Assembly: GCF_016808095.1 (NCBI RefSeq)
Contig: NC_068970.1
Span: forward strand, 38,164,630-38,228,629
Direction of reading: 5' to 3'
Source of the DNA: Vigna angularis
Lineage: Eukaryota; Streptophyta; Magnoliopsida; Fabales; Fabaceae
DNA: 64,000 nucleotides
Both the position numbers and the translations under genes were made by a program. Shown here piece after piece: positions 22,668 through 35,336 of this stretch (its first letter is position 1; each line of letters begins with the position of its first letter). The notes under the pieces were generated by a model. It made no database searches. It was given only the letters and a program-made list of their open reading frames with translations, and had not been told where the DNA came from.

Positions 22668-25600
22668 TTATGATATCTGGTAATTGTGGAGCCATAGCCT
22701 GCTGACGGTCGTGTGTAAGTGGTGCATGTGTGTAAGTGGTGCATGCTTTCTGGTGTAGATCTGCCTGGCTATAACAAATATCCTTTTCCATCGGCTTTCA
22801 TCACTAAGGTTGCCGTTACGTTCTTCTGCCTCATCTTGGGATGTGTGACTGGATTTCCGCGACTGGATGGTGTAGAGTAGAAAACAAATAGTAGAAGTGG
22901 CACCAGAAATCACGTACAGAACCCAGAAACTTCCAAGCGTCAAACTTTCTGAACTCTTGGAGGTCGAATTGTTTGAGCACTCATCTGCAGAGTTCAACCA
23001 TTTGTCTTCTAACTTCTTTATGTCTCCCTGCTCTAAGAGCCTCAGTATAGCTCTGGAAAAGTCTCTGGCCACTGGGGAGGCTTTCGGGAACATCTGCGTC
23101 AACATTGAAGAGATTTTTAAAGAATTAGCGAAACATATTGACCACTTCTGTTAAAGCTACAAGGCACACTAATCCGCAAAGTTCGAGTTCTTTTTAAGTT
23201 TTTCTATGGTGTCCAGGGCTGAAGGAATGTTTATATTTTATATATAGAAAACAGTTAGTTAACATATATCGTAGTTATTAGAGGAAAATCTAGGGTGACT
23301 TACAAATCCCAGACCTCCGAATTTGGTGGTAGGTACAAAGGCAGAGTATCCCTTGCAATATTTACTCATATATACTTTTTCATAGGGTAGTTCGAGAAAA
23401 GCAGCTGCTATTGAGTTATTTTTGAATGCACCATCATAACTATATTCATTATTAATGTGTACGATGTTCTCTGGCTTGAAGCCTTCGACTTCCTCTAGGT
23501 ATGTCTTGACAAACGAGTCACCGTCACAACCAATTTTCATATTGTTCTTCTTCAGAAACTCAATATCAGTCACATTTGGTCGCAGTCGTTGAACTGTGAG
23601 CATGGAAGAAAGACTAGCAGTGTAGCTTGAGTTAAGAATCAAAACTAGAAACAGCCATGATACCATAACTACTCGAGTTAAGTCACTATAAATTTTCTCC
23701 CCTGCAACATTAACCATTGATCAGTATTTCTCGTCCTTTACACATCTTTCCCAAACTAAAGTTGATCATTGTTTTTAATTGAAGTATGAGGATGATACTT
23801 ACTATGAGCGAAAAATAGAGAGGAGAAGGTAAACATAAGCGCAGTGCTGATCTGGCTTTTCAAATTGCCATGAAACTCTGGATTGGGTTTCCGCTCCAGG
23901 CACCAAACAACTACCATTGTGTACAGCAACAAGGCACCAGTTGCCACCCACATTTGCCAGGTGAAGGGCTTCATAAACATCCATGTCGAATCTTCCGACT
24001 TCTCCGTAACTATCATCGACAACCCCGATTCTGCATATGGCACCGTAAAATCTACATATCGCAATCTTTCTTCTAATATCGTCACGTCTCCAACAACAGC
24101 ATCATAAGTCTTAAGTTTCATCATTTTTCAATCACATGACAAACATATAAGTATTAGGTTAGTCAAGCAAGAAAAGGGAGTAGCTAAAATTCAAAATTAA
24201 CAAGAACCAACGTTGCATTTAGGACAAGTAAAGGTTTTATTAACTCATCTATTAATTTTTCTAACTGTAAAGGAACATGTTCGTATAGGTGTGTGAAGTG
24301 GTAAAAACACAAGCATATTTAACCATATATACAAGAAATAAGGGGAAGAGTAGAATGAGTAATAAGGTTTTACCTTGTTATAGACCAGTTGAACCAGATC
24401 AGGATAGGTTACATTCACGGGATGGAAGTCATATGGCAGGTCATATCCCAATAGGGGTAACGCCTTCTCAAAAATTTCAATGCAGAATCCGGAGTATTTA
24501 GATGAATTTGTAAGCTTGTCATGATCAACCTTGACAAACTTGGAAAAGGAGGTTCTTCCGGGAATCGCTATTCTCATTGGTTTTTGTTTAGTAGGCAGAT
24601 TCCAGCCCTTTGGAATTCTTGTTAGTTTCCCTGGCCATATTACAATGCCACTTAAACTTTCTGTGTTCCTAGAAACACTCTCTGAACCTTGTTCTGTAGG
24701 AAGGCTACTCATGAACCCACCTTCTGGAGTCCAAAAGTCTAACTCTCTGTAACTCTTTGTATCTACATTAACAATCCTGAAAGTGGGATTCTGCAAGAGT
24801 TGCGCTTCTTCGAATCGAATTTCTCCACTTAAGCCAACGAAATTGCTAGAAAGTATTTCTCTTAGCAGACTCTTTCTGCCACTCGCCATTTTATCTATTG
24901 CTTGTGCAACAATTTTAATGCTATCATGTGCTTGCAGAGCGTAGAATCCCGGGTTGCTGTTATCCTCCTCAGGATACCTGGCACGAAAAGATTTCCTGAA
25001 CCGAGCCTCAAAATTTTGATATTCACTGCTACGTTCAGAGTAGTAGGTCTTGATTCCTAAAGCTCCTTGCATGTAGGAAATAGCAGACTTGTTGACAGAA
25101 TCAAGCAAATTAGTTGTGCTCTCTGGTATTATCCAAGCTGATTCTCCATCCACAAGTCCCATTTCTGAAGCTTCTCTGAACAAATGAATCACCATTTCTA
25201 ATGATGATTGCAGAACAATGAACACCCTAGACTGTGTATTTTCAATCACCTTGATTAACTCTCGGCGAATGAATTCTCTAGGATTAGAAAGATAAGAAGG
25301 AGATGGAAGAGCCAAACGATACTCGATCAGTGAACCAACGTCTTGGAGGGTCTCTGATAGCAGTGTTAGCATCTCATAGTCTCCATCTTCATAAATCACT
25401 ACTACTCTCTGCCAACTAAAAGCATGCACCATATCTGCAACACATTTTGCATATGCAGTGCCATTGTGAGCCATTCTTACCAAGGAAGGCCAGCGAATTG
25501 GCATCAATGATGGGCTTATGGAAGGAGCTGCAAAGGATAGGACAGGAACTTGAGATTTGCGTCCTAATTCAGCCACTGAAGCTGCTTCTGTCCACGTCTG

Positions 25601-26167
25601 CATCCCTATAATCACTTGCATCTTCTGCGTTTTAATCATTCTTCTAGCTGCAACAAACAAGTTCACATTCAATACTTCACATACTAGGCATGGTTAAAAC
25701 CAAAAGGATTAAATAGAACTCAGATAACTCTCATGTAACCTTTTAATGTGAATGGTATACGGATTAATTAGATGAAACTCTAATCCTAAGTTGACAAGAA
25801 CATTAAAAACACATAAGAATTCATATCCAAACCAAAAACAGCTTGAAACTTTGATCTAGCAAATGACTAAAAATTACTAACCAAGGGAAGTGGGTATGAA
25901 GGGATCCTTGGTGGGTAGCTGAAATTGAAGAAGAAGCTTGTAGGTATTAGAAGTGGTATTATAACTTTGAGCTGCAAGTTCCATAGCTACAAGCTGTTCT
26001 TTCCCAATGCGGGAGTTAACATCAATTACTGCACCTACAGATATGACTTTACTGTCTCCATCTGTAGCCTCAACTTGGCAACATGTAATGAGAACAAAGG
26101 AAAGGAGTAAAAAATAGGAGAGCCAAATTGATGGGAGTGCTAGAGAATTTTTTGATGGGAAATTCAT
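22668..26167 (-). CDS. Glutamate-receptor-like (GLR) ion channel, 5 exons
   Basis: Exons on the - strand: 26167-25882, 25647-24374, 24109-23804 (through 23803), 23701-23304, 23093-22668; they join in frame to 896 aa, the usual GLR length. Plant GLRs are ligand-gated, mostly calcium-permeable plasma-membrane channels. Visible parts: signal peptide (about 1-34), a large amino-terminal ligand-binding-like domain ([20 protein letters not shown] at about 106), ligand-binding S1 from about 453 ([18 protein letters not shown]), M1 at about 570-591 ([19 protein letters not shown]), pore loop at about 605-620, M3 at about 634-657 with the plant signature [14 protein letters not shown]2, and M4 at about 808-832. 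The wording resembles the GLR2 clade, but I cannot assign a number. The acceptor of exon 3 (CTTAAG) has a weak pyrimidine tract, so that border is least sure. Confidence 0.93.
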
Positions 26168-27869
26168 TTTGCTTCAATTAGTAATATCAATCATTTGTTG
26201 CCAATTTTTGTGTGCAATCTCAGTTTCATGCAATGCAATATAAGAGTAGACTTGTGAAAAAAGTTGCAATGTAAAGGGAAAATATATAGCTCTGGACAAG
26301 GCCCCAAGATTCTTCCATTGAATTTGATTTGGTCAATTATGCAGTTTTGACTAGACACACTTACAGACAAAATTGGGTGTGAAGAAGAGCGAAAGTATAC
26401 ACGCGTCGATTCCATGCCTTAGTATTTTGTAATAAATAAATATTATTCATCAGCTAAAAATAATATTTAAAGTGAAGATTTTTTCCCTTTATAATTAGTA
26501 ATTCTTCTATTTATTTATTTAATTGAATTTTTAATATTAAAAATAATCTTAAAGGTTCATATCTTGATTGAAATATACAAAATCTTTTTATTGTTAAGCA
26601 TTTTTAATGGTAAACTTGAAGAATCTATCATGAGCCTTGCAAATATTCTCAGATTGTGATAAAATAGTATTGAAGCGGTCTTGTCTAATTTCATTCTTCT
26701 TCTTTTCAATCCTCTATATGTCTTTTTAATAGCACAACTATGATAATAAGTGAAAAAACATAGCAACAGTGGCCATTTGAATAATGGAAAATACTTGCTA
26801 ACATAATTATATAAAAAAGAAGACTACGCTTTTTAAAACAATGGATGGATTACTAATAAAATGTTGTTAGCAATTAAAGGCAGTAGTTACTGTTTTAAAA
26901 GTGAATAATTCAAAACTTCATACAATAAAATATTATATGAATAAAATAGATTGATTTAATTGTTAAGTTAAATTAATTATCTGGCTACAGAAAACTTAAA
27001 TTATGATGCAATATGTATTTTTGTTTTCTAGAAGTTCAAAACATAAATTTTATATTAGTTTTAATATGCATATTTTAAGAAGTACTCAGTTTTAAAATTT
27101 GCTTTAGGTCCACGTTACTTCGGACCAACTTGTGTTTACAAGGTGGAAACAAGGGCGTGGAAACCAATAATATATTCTTGACGATACGAAACAAAAAAAT
27201 TGAACAGGACGATGGAAAATATTTTGCAAATTGCTCTGCACTTTCGTAAATTTCAGACTTTTATAGGGTCTAGACTCTTACATATTATTGATTACCTGTT
27301 CTAATTTACGCATAGACCCGTTCAAAATTCAAATAAAAAAGTTCAAAATTCATTTATAAAAATTGAAAAATAGAAAAAAGAATGAGAATATGTATCAATT
27401 GACAGATTTTATCGGAGCTGAACAAATATTTGTGGTTTATATAAAAACAAGATATTTCAACATTAATTTGTTGGAGTACTAAACTAGATTACTAAGATTT
27501 TGAATTTAAGTTTTGTTGAAAAAAAGAATGCTAGAAAAAGATCCTTGACAGTGGAAGAGTGCAGGTAGTGTTGCCCGTCAATTAGAACCTATCAAATGCT
27601 GCTCCAAATACCCAATGCAATAGATGTTTGAACATTCAGCAATCTTTATGAACATATTTAGATATTTATGGGTGATACTAAAATTAGAAGTAGTTTAAAA
27701 AATATCTTAATAAGGATTAAGATGACGCTATTGGTGAATGTGTGGAGTTAAACAACGCTAAATAGGATTATCAAATTCAAACGAACCTGGGTGATATTAC
27801 TGAGATTTTAATTTATATCTATTTAAGATTTAAATATATATAATACATATTCACAACCATGTATTAAAA
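26168..27869. other. AT-rich intergenic region upstream of the GLR gene
   Basis: The first few hundred bases (to about 26420) probably hold the GLR promoter. The rest is AT-rich with no domain-bearing frame; short frames at 26191-26415 and 26557-26766 look like chance. I see no repeat pair here. Confidence 0.6.
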
Positions 27870-28179
27870 TGATATATGCAGTCCATGTATTAGAATGGTA
27901 CATGCACTTGTTAAAGTGATGCATAATCAAGGTAAAAGCAAAGAGATTCATGAAAAATATGCAAATCATTGATGGAGAAGAAGAAAGGAAGGAGATGGTC
28001 AGAAACTCGAAAAAAAGGTATAAATGAACAGTGTAGAGATGCAGGAAAACCCCTTTTTGAGTCTCGAGAGTTACAAAGAAGAAGCAAAAAGTGAATAAAA
28101 TGTGGAGAGAAAGTAAAATAGAGAAAATAATAAAACTAAAGAAGTGGGTTGGGCTTCCTTTTACAAGCCCAATATGACA
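27870..28179 (-). repeat. 3' LTR of the 28-36 kb copia element
   Basis: Matches 36019-36325 along its length (shared blocks gaacagtgta, tttttgagtctcgaga, aataataaaactaaagaag). Confidence 0.9.
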
Positions 28180-31100
28180 ACTTTCACCCCTTGAAGCTGC
28201 GAATAGATATTAGTCATATCCAGAGCGAGAGATTTGGTGAAGAGGTCAACAACTTGCTCATTTGTTGAGTAGGAAGCAACTTTAAGAGACCCTTGTTGAT
28301 CTTGTCCCTTATAATGTGGCAGTATATCTCTATATGTTTGGTGCGTTCATGGAACACCTGATTGGTGGCAATCTGAATAGTTGAGCGATTGTCACAATAG
28401 ACAATAGCAGGTTGAACAATATATGCAAAGGTCTTGAAGGATGTAAGTCAACCATTGTAGTTCACAAGAGCCCAATATTGAGCTTTAGAAGAACTTCTAG
28501 AGATTGTTTGTTGCCTTTTGGATTTCCAAGAGATGACGAAATTACTGAAGTAGATGGAATAACCAGTAATAGATTTGCGGGATTCAGGACTGATAGTCGA
28601 GTCAGAATCACTATAAGCTTTGAGTTTATTGATGCTATTGTTTTGGAGGAAGATGCCATTACCAAGACTACCTTTTAGATAACGAAGGATGCGATTGGCA
28701 ACTTGTTGGTGTAGGGTGGAAGGAGTAGAGACAAATTGGCTGAGATTGTTGATAGAAAAACTGATGTCGGGTCTGGTGTTGGTGAGATATATAAGGCGTC
28801 TGATGAGTCTACGATAGGATGAGGCATCTTCATCATTGAGGAGGTCTCCTTGACTGGTTAACCAAGAGGAATGTGCCATAGGTGTGGGTATAAGGGCACA
28901 ATTAAGCATTCCAACTTCTGTAAGGAGATCATGGGTGTATTTTCATTGACTGAGGTGAATGCTAGAACTATTCCGAGTGACTTCCAAACCAAGAAAGTAA
29001 GTGAGATCACCCAAATTTTTGATGTGGAAGAGATTTTCAAGAGAAGTATGACAAGTATGACAATGTAGATTAAGAACAATGTCATCCATGTAGATTAAGA
29101 TGGCGGTAGTATGACAAGTATCATGTTTCAAAAAAAGAGAGTGATCAACATTTGAACGTATGTAATTATTTGACAAAAGAAAAGTAGAAAGTTTGTCCTA
29201 TCATTGTCGGCCAACTTGTTTCAACCCGTATAGAGATCTTTGAAGGTTGCACACTTGATTTGGCTTGTGAATAGGAAAGCTAGGAGGAGGTTGCATATAG
29301 ACTTCTTCATGTAAGTCACCATGCAAAAATGCATTGTTGACATCAAGTTGCTTTAAGATCCATTTGTTAGAGGCAACAATGGTAAGGAGAAGACGCAAAA
29401 TAGTTAATTTGGCAACAGGTGCAAAAGTTTCAAGGTAGTCAAGGCCTTCAAGCTGAGTGTAGCCCTCAACAACAAGGCAAACTTTGAATTTGTCAATGGA
29501 CCCATCAGACTTGTGTTTTATTTTGTATATCCAACAACATCCAATATTAGTTTTTCCTAGAGGAAGGTCAACAATGATCTAAGTTTTATTGTCTTCTGAA
29601 GCTTTGAGTTCATCATGCATGACTTGGGTCCACCGAGGTATTTTAGACACTTCCTTGTAAGTGCGAGGTTAAGTTGTAGAGGAAATAGATAGAATGGTGT
29701 GCCTGAAATAAGAAGAAAGCTTGTTCTAAGAAATAAAATTAGTAATAGGATATTTAGTGATGTTGTGAGTTTGGAAATTCGTGAGGTATGCAAGAGGACG
29801 TTTGGATCGGGTTGAACGTCTGATAATATCATTATGTTCATGAACATTGGTGACATCATCACTAGAGACAATAGGCAGATCAGGATCAGTATGTTGGACG
29901 TCCATGTTGTCCTCATTAGTGTTGGTGACAAGATCATTGGGAATTGGCATAAGAATACGATTATTAGGAAAGTTAACATTATCATAATCATGATTATAAT
30001 TGTGAGGAATAGGTAGAGAAAGAGAGTTAGAGTCATGAATATTATTGTGAGAGGAAGTATATGGAAAGCAATCTTCATGAAACAACACATTACAAGAAAT
30101 ATCTATCTTATGATTTTGTAAATTAAGAAACTGATAACCTTTTGTATGTTGTTTGAAGCCAAGAAATACACCAGGGACAACCCTTGCATCAAGTTTCTTC
30201 CTTTTAGTAGTTAAGGTGGAGACATAACAAAGATAACCAAACACACATAAAGTAGATATATCATAAAGTTTTCCATTTAATTTTTCATAAGGAGTAGCAT
30301 TGTTAAGTAAAGGAGTAGGCATGCAGTTTATCAGTAAGGTAGCATATTCAGTAGCAAAGCACCAGAAAATAGTAGGTAAATTAGGTTGAAATAGGAGTGA
30401 ATGAGTGAAATTTAACAAATGTTGGTGTTTTCACTCAACAATACCATTTTGTTGAGGGGTTTCATTACAAGTGGTTTGATGGTTAATACCTTTAAGAGAA
30501 AAGAAATTATGCATGGAAAACTCAATTCCATTATCAGTACGAATGGTTTTTATGGTGGTTGAAAACTGGTTTTCTATATTTGTAATAAAATCAATGATGG
30601 TTTTTCTAACAACAAATTTATTAGGCATGGGTATCAACCAAGTGTATAGAGAGAAATCATCCACAATAGTCAAAATATACATAAAACCACACATGGAAAG
30701 AACATTACAAGGGCCCCATATATCAACATGAATTAGATAAAAAATGTTCAGTGTTTGAGTTGGTATCATGAAAAGGTAATTTTTTTAACACGATGGCAAG
30801 TGTCACATATGTATGTAGGATGATGAACAATGAAAGGATATTTAAGTTTGAGACTATGCAATCTGATATCAGAAGGATGTCCTAATCTTAGATGCCATAG
30901 GCCAATATCATTTACAATATTGTTAGCAAAACTGACACTAGGCATATTTGAAGAAAAATCTGAAACATATAGACCACTAGTGAGTTTAACTATAGAAATC
31001 CTCTTTTTGGTCTAAATGTCCTATATAATATAGCCAAGTAAAGAAAACGTTAGTTCACAATTATTAGGATAGGTCAATTTTGATATTGAGATAAGGTTAA

Positions 31101-31218
31101 AAGAGAATTGTGGGACATAAAGAACATCAAATAGTTGGATGTTATAGTTAAGGTTAATAGTTCCAGAATACTCAGAATAGACAATAGTACCATTGGGTAA
31201 AGCAATTTGAATAGGTTT

Positions 31219-31801
31219 TGTATCGTACCTAGGGGAGACCGAACGGTTAATATTTGGCACCGTTCGGTCCATCCACTCAGGACCGTTCGGTTCATCCGCT
31301 ACAGTCAACCAGGTCAAAGATTGGGCCGCAATTGGACCAATGTTTAAGTTATTGGGCCAATGGTCCAACAGATGATAAAATAATCAAGAATATCTAATTA
31401 AAGATATTGATAAGCAGGTTATAAACAACCAACCAGATTTTTAGATAATCTGTTTATATCTTATTCTGTTTATATTTTATTGGGCTTATGTCAGCTTAAG
31501 GTCCATAAGACAACTTATAAATAGAGAGCCAGGGCCACAAGTCAGGTACGTTCAACTCACACTTCATGATACCTAAACATTCAATAGTGATTCAAATTCA
31601 CGCTTAACTTGAGCGTCAGAGTATCTTTTGCACGTACCTCCCCCCTAGAGCACGAAGGCAACCGATTGGCCAAGACGAAAGTTAACCGAACGACTCAGAT
31701 AGAAGAAAGGCAAGCAGCTCAGGCGATCCCAACTTTTGGAAGGAAGGAAGACGCGCCATAACAGGTTAGTTTCTCGGTCCCACAAAATTCCTACTGAAAC
31801 A
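31219..31801 (+). repeat. 5' LTR of the non-autonomous element
   Basis: 583 bp. Near its start are inverted copies of a 10-bp palindromic word (accgaacggt at about 31241 and accgttcggt at about 31259 and 31282). A TATA-like sequence (cttataaatagag) is at about 31515. Confidence 0.93.
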
Positions 31802-31823
31802 TTTTGGCGCCCACCGTGGGGCC
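31802..31823 (+). promoter_or_regulatory. Primer-binding-like site
   Basis: TTTTGGCGCCCACCGTGGGG directly after the 5' LTR; this TGGCGCC-type start is common in plant gypsy-class elements. A second copy (ttttggcgcccacttgggg) stands at 33092, after the inserted 1.25-kb repeat. Confidence 0.65.
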
Positions 31824-31827
31824 GGGG

Positions 31828-33091
31828 GTGTTAACCCTTGACAAGTGTAACCGAATCGTATCAATTAATAATAAATGGTAAGACCAAGTATCGTTTCCCA
31901 AAGGACTCACGACCTAAACAGTTATGTGATTTGTTGATTAAATTAGACTTGTGAACGAATTCTCATAGATTTAAATGCAAATACTAGAAAGTAAATATGA
32001 ATGCATGTATTGATCAATTGAACAAAAGAAGCAAAGCGTGATTGAAATATATGGAATGATGATGTTGTTAGGGGTTTTCAATTCATCCTATCCACTCTCA
32101 TGTATTCAAGAATTCATCTTCTTCATTAATGTTAATGCCACTTTCTAATTTACCTTAAACCCAATGTCTTAGTGAAGAAAAGCCTACTCCTAATCACTAG
32201 TTTACAATGTCTTGTCTCCCTAGCAAATATTCATGCATTACATTCGCACAGAAACTTAAAGGCAACTAATCCTCTTATCCCTATGTCTAGGCAATATTAC
32301 TATTGGGAGAATTTCTTCATATCTAGATTTATCTATATGTGTCCATACAAATAAAATCAATGATCATGCAATTGAATGAGTTAAACAAAGCATGCATAGA
32401 GTATAGAAGAAAAACCCTAACAATCAATGAAAGAAAACATATGAATTAAAGAACCAATTCAATACATGAGAGTTTCAAAGGATTACATTGATTCCCCAAC
32501 AATAATGAAGGTTTAGTTCACCATAATCATGGTGAAACTAGATGAACAATAATGAAAGAATGAAAGATTGAACCCTAAAATTTGAAGAGCGGAGCTTGAG
32601 CATCCAAAATCCTCCTCCAAGGGGTGAAGAAAGTGTGATTTTGCTTCGTTCTGGCAAAAGATACCAACCCTAGGTCGACTAAAACCTTATATAGACTCCT
32701 AAAGATTACAAAAAAGTGGCCCAAGGCCCATTAAAATGGCACTCAGTGGTAATTGCCGCTTAGCGGTAAATGCGATTCTTCCATTTGACGCTCAACTACA
32801 GTTTTGCCCCTCAACGGTGACAATGAGACTTCAAAGTGCTGCTCAGCGGTAATTTTCGCTGAGCGGTACTTACGACTCTTCTTTTATGCATTTATTCTTC
32901 CTTTTCTGACTCCAACTTATGGCTACTTCACTTCTTCCATTCAATTCATCTTAAAACCTGCAAAAACAAGGAAAATGAAGCATAAAACCCATCCAACTCT
33001 CTTATTTTCAAAACATAAGCAAAAACATGATTACAAGCTAGTTTCTAAGTCATAAAGATTGTCTTTAAGATCAAAATTAAGTCTAGAAATA
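31828..33091 (+). repeat. Copy 1 of a roughly 1.2-kb LTR-like repeat (family X)
   Basis: Begins TGTTAACCCTTGACAAGTGT and ends AATAACA directly before ttttggcgcccac. Long blocks match 38888-40160 in the same orientation and 40180-41152 in reverse (gaatcgtatcaa, cccaaaggactcac, tttacaatgtcttgtctccc, caaaatcctcctccaagggg, gctgagcggtac). TG...CA ends followed by a primer-binding-like sequence suggest it is itself an LTR, perhaps of a Tat/Ogre-type gypsy element. Confidence 0.75.
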
Positions 33092-33436
33092 ACATTTTGG
33101 CGCCCACTTGGGGCCGAGGGGCATCCCTTAGAACCACAAGGAACTTGACAAGGATGTTGTCTCACCATCAACGTCAACAAGCTTCTACGGCTTTACAGAT
33201 AATTGTTTTGATATAGATTCATTTTATTATTTAATTTAATTTAAATATCTTAATTCAATATTTTAATATTGTTCAAGATTTATTAAGGATCCAATAATGC
33301 ACTCACCACTTAGCCAAATTTGGCATCAAGTGTTCAATCGTGCAACAGTTTGGCCATTTAGCCTCACTGGTATTCAGCCGTTCGACTTCACAGTGTAGGT
33401 GATAGGACCATGCAGACCACTCGGCAAAGAGGAGTG

Positions 33437-33670
33437 CAAGAACCGAGGGGTAAATCCCTCATGTCCATTAGGAAATTCTCCAGGAATTCCTAGGTCGAAG
33501 ACCGAGAGGTAAATCCCTCTCGTTGAAGAAAAGACCGAGAGGTAAATCCCTCTCAGTCGAGAGGTAAATCCCTCTCGTTGAAGAAAAGACCGAGAGACAA
33601 ATCCCTCTTGGCCGAGAGGTAAATCCCTTTCGTCAACCATAAGACCGAAGAGGTAAATCCCTCTCAGAAG
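33437..33670 (+). repeat. Palindromic minisatellite (GAGAGGTAAATCCCTCTC)
   Basis: The 18-base word gagaggtaaatccctctc, whose arms pair with a TAAAT-containing loop, recurs about seven times here with variants, some spaced by gttgaagaaaagacc. Further degenerate copies are at about 34160, 34205, 34227 and 34330. Confidence 0.9.
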
Positions 33671-33733
33671 TAAGCCATCACTGGCGTCAACAAAACCTAC
33701 GAAACGCTCTCCGAGAACCTCTGGTCCTAAATC

Positions 33734-34139
33734 GAGCGGTGAGGAACGCTCTCCATGAACGCTCACTCTCGTCCTAAACCGAGCGATGTTGGACGTCCCC
33801 GAGGACTGACACTTTCGTCCACTAGGAAGTTCCGAAACGAACTCCTACATTGAAAAACTGAGCGGTGAGGAACATTCTCTGTGAACTCTCACTCTCGTCC
33901 TAAACCGAGCGGTGATGGACGTCCCCAAGGACTGACACTCTCGTCCACTAGGAAGTTCCAAAACAAACTCCTATGCTGAAAAATCGAGCGGTGAGGAGTG
34001 TTCTCCGTGAACTCTCACTCTCGTCTTAAACCAAGCGGTGTTGAACTTTCCCAAGGATTGACACTCTCGTCCACTAGGAAGTTCCAAAACGAACTCCTAC
34101 ACTGAAAAACCGAGTGGTGAAGAACGTTCTCCGTGAACT
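33734..34139 (+). repeat. 126-bp tandem repeat, about 3.2 copies
   Basis: The marker gagcggtgaggaac (variants allowed) occurs at 33734, 33860, 33986 and 34112, exactly 126 bp apart each time. Each unit contains ctcactctcgtcctaaacc, gactgacactctcgtccac and taggaagttcc. 126 is divisible by 3, but no long open frame runs through the array on +, so a protein repeat is unlikely. Confidence 0.93.
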
Positions 34140-34720
34140 AAAAAGTTGATGCCAAAGAGCAAGAGGTAAATCCCTCTCGCTAGAAAGTTGAAGTCAAAGA
34201 CCGAGCTGTAAATCCCTCTTGGCTGAGAGGTAAAGCCTCTCCCTAGGAAGTTATCTAGGAACTCCTAGTGCAAAGCCAAACGGTAAAGCCCATTCCCTAA
34301 GAAGAACTCCTAGGTCAAAGTCACAAAGCCGAGAGGTAAATTCCTTTCATTAGGAAGTTCTTCAGGAACTCCTAGGTCGAACACCAAGAGCTGAGGAACA
34401 ATCATTCTCAACTGAGCGTCTTCAATAAAGCATTCTCGCACGCTTGGCCATTCAACCTTATAAAATGGGTTAGTCTAATTATTTACATTCTTTTGACACT
34501 TCAAATTCGATCGTTATTTTTCTTCAGAAAAGAAAAACAAGTTCTAAAAAAACTCTCATCATAAGCCGCTTGGCCTATTGAAAAGTTCAAAAGATAAGTT
34601 ATAAAGTCCACCATTTTGGCAGCAACGAGCAATGACTAAAAACAATCTCCCTCAAACTCATAAGTCCTATAGTTAACCACGGCTAAAGCCGAACGCTTAA
34701 CTCAGACTTGGGGGGCATAA

Positions 34721-35336
34721 TGTATCGTACATAGTGGAGACCGAATGGTTAACATTTGGGACCGTTCGGTCCATCCACTCAGGACCGTTCGGTTCATCCG
34801 TTACAGTAAACCAGGTCATAGATTGAGCCGCAATTGGGCCAGCGTTTAAGTTATTGGGCCAATAGTCTAGTAGATGATAAAATAATCATGAATATCTAAT
34901 TAAAGATATTGATAAGCAGATTATAAACAACCAACTAGATTTTTAGGTAATCCGTTTATATCTTATTCTATTTATATTTTATTGGGCTTATGTCAGCTTA
35001 AGATCCATAAGACAACTTATAAATAGAGAGCCAGGCCACAAGCCAGGTACGTTCAACTCACACTTCATGAGACCCAAACATTCAATAGTGATAACCCTTC
35101 ACTAAATACTCAACTAAGAACCAAGGTTCTTCAAATTCATGCCTAACTTGAGCGTCGAAGTATCTTTTGCAGGTACCTCCCCCCTGGAGCACGAAGGGAA
35201 CCGATCGGCCAAGACGGAAGTCAACCGAATGACTCAAACAGAAGAAAGACAAGCAGCTCAGGCAATCCCAGCTTTTGGGAGGAAGACACGTCGGAACAGG
35301 TTAGTTTCTCGGTCCCACAAAATTCCTACTGAAACA
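34721..35336 (+). repeat. 3' LTR of the non-autonomous element
   Basis: 616 bp. Matches the 5' LTR but contains about 30 additional bases near 35090 (ataacccttcactaaatact and following), absent from the 5' copy at about 31583. Confidence 0.93.

Larger units (their letters stand above)
31219..35336 (+). mobile_element. Non-autonomous LTR retrotransposon (LARD-like) with tandem repeats
   Basis: Two LTRs (31219-31801 and 34721-35336) start TGTATCGTAC and end CTACTGAAACA. TTTTGGCGCCCACCGTGGGG follows the 5' LTR as a primer-binding-like site, and TTGGGGGGCATAA precedes the 3' LTR as polypurine tract. Flanks GGTTT (31214-31218) and GGTAT (35337-35341) form a 5-bp duplication with one mismatch, and removing the element rejoins the copia frame as IIPIQIALPNG. 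The interior (31802-34720) has no gag or pol: it holds a 1.25-kb LTR-like repeat, short palindromic minisatellites and a 126-bp tandem repeat. Confidence 0.9.

Noticed and set aside
33437..33670. Palindromic repeats with regular spacers, reminiscent of a CRISPR array
   Set aside because: The setting is a plant LTR retrotransposon, spacers are themselves repeated, repeats vary in sequence and spacing, and no cas genes exist.
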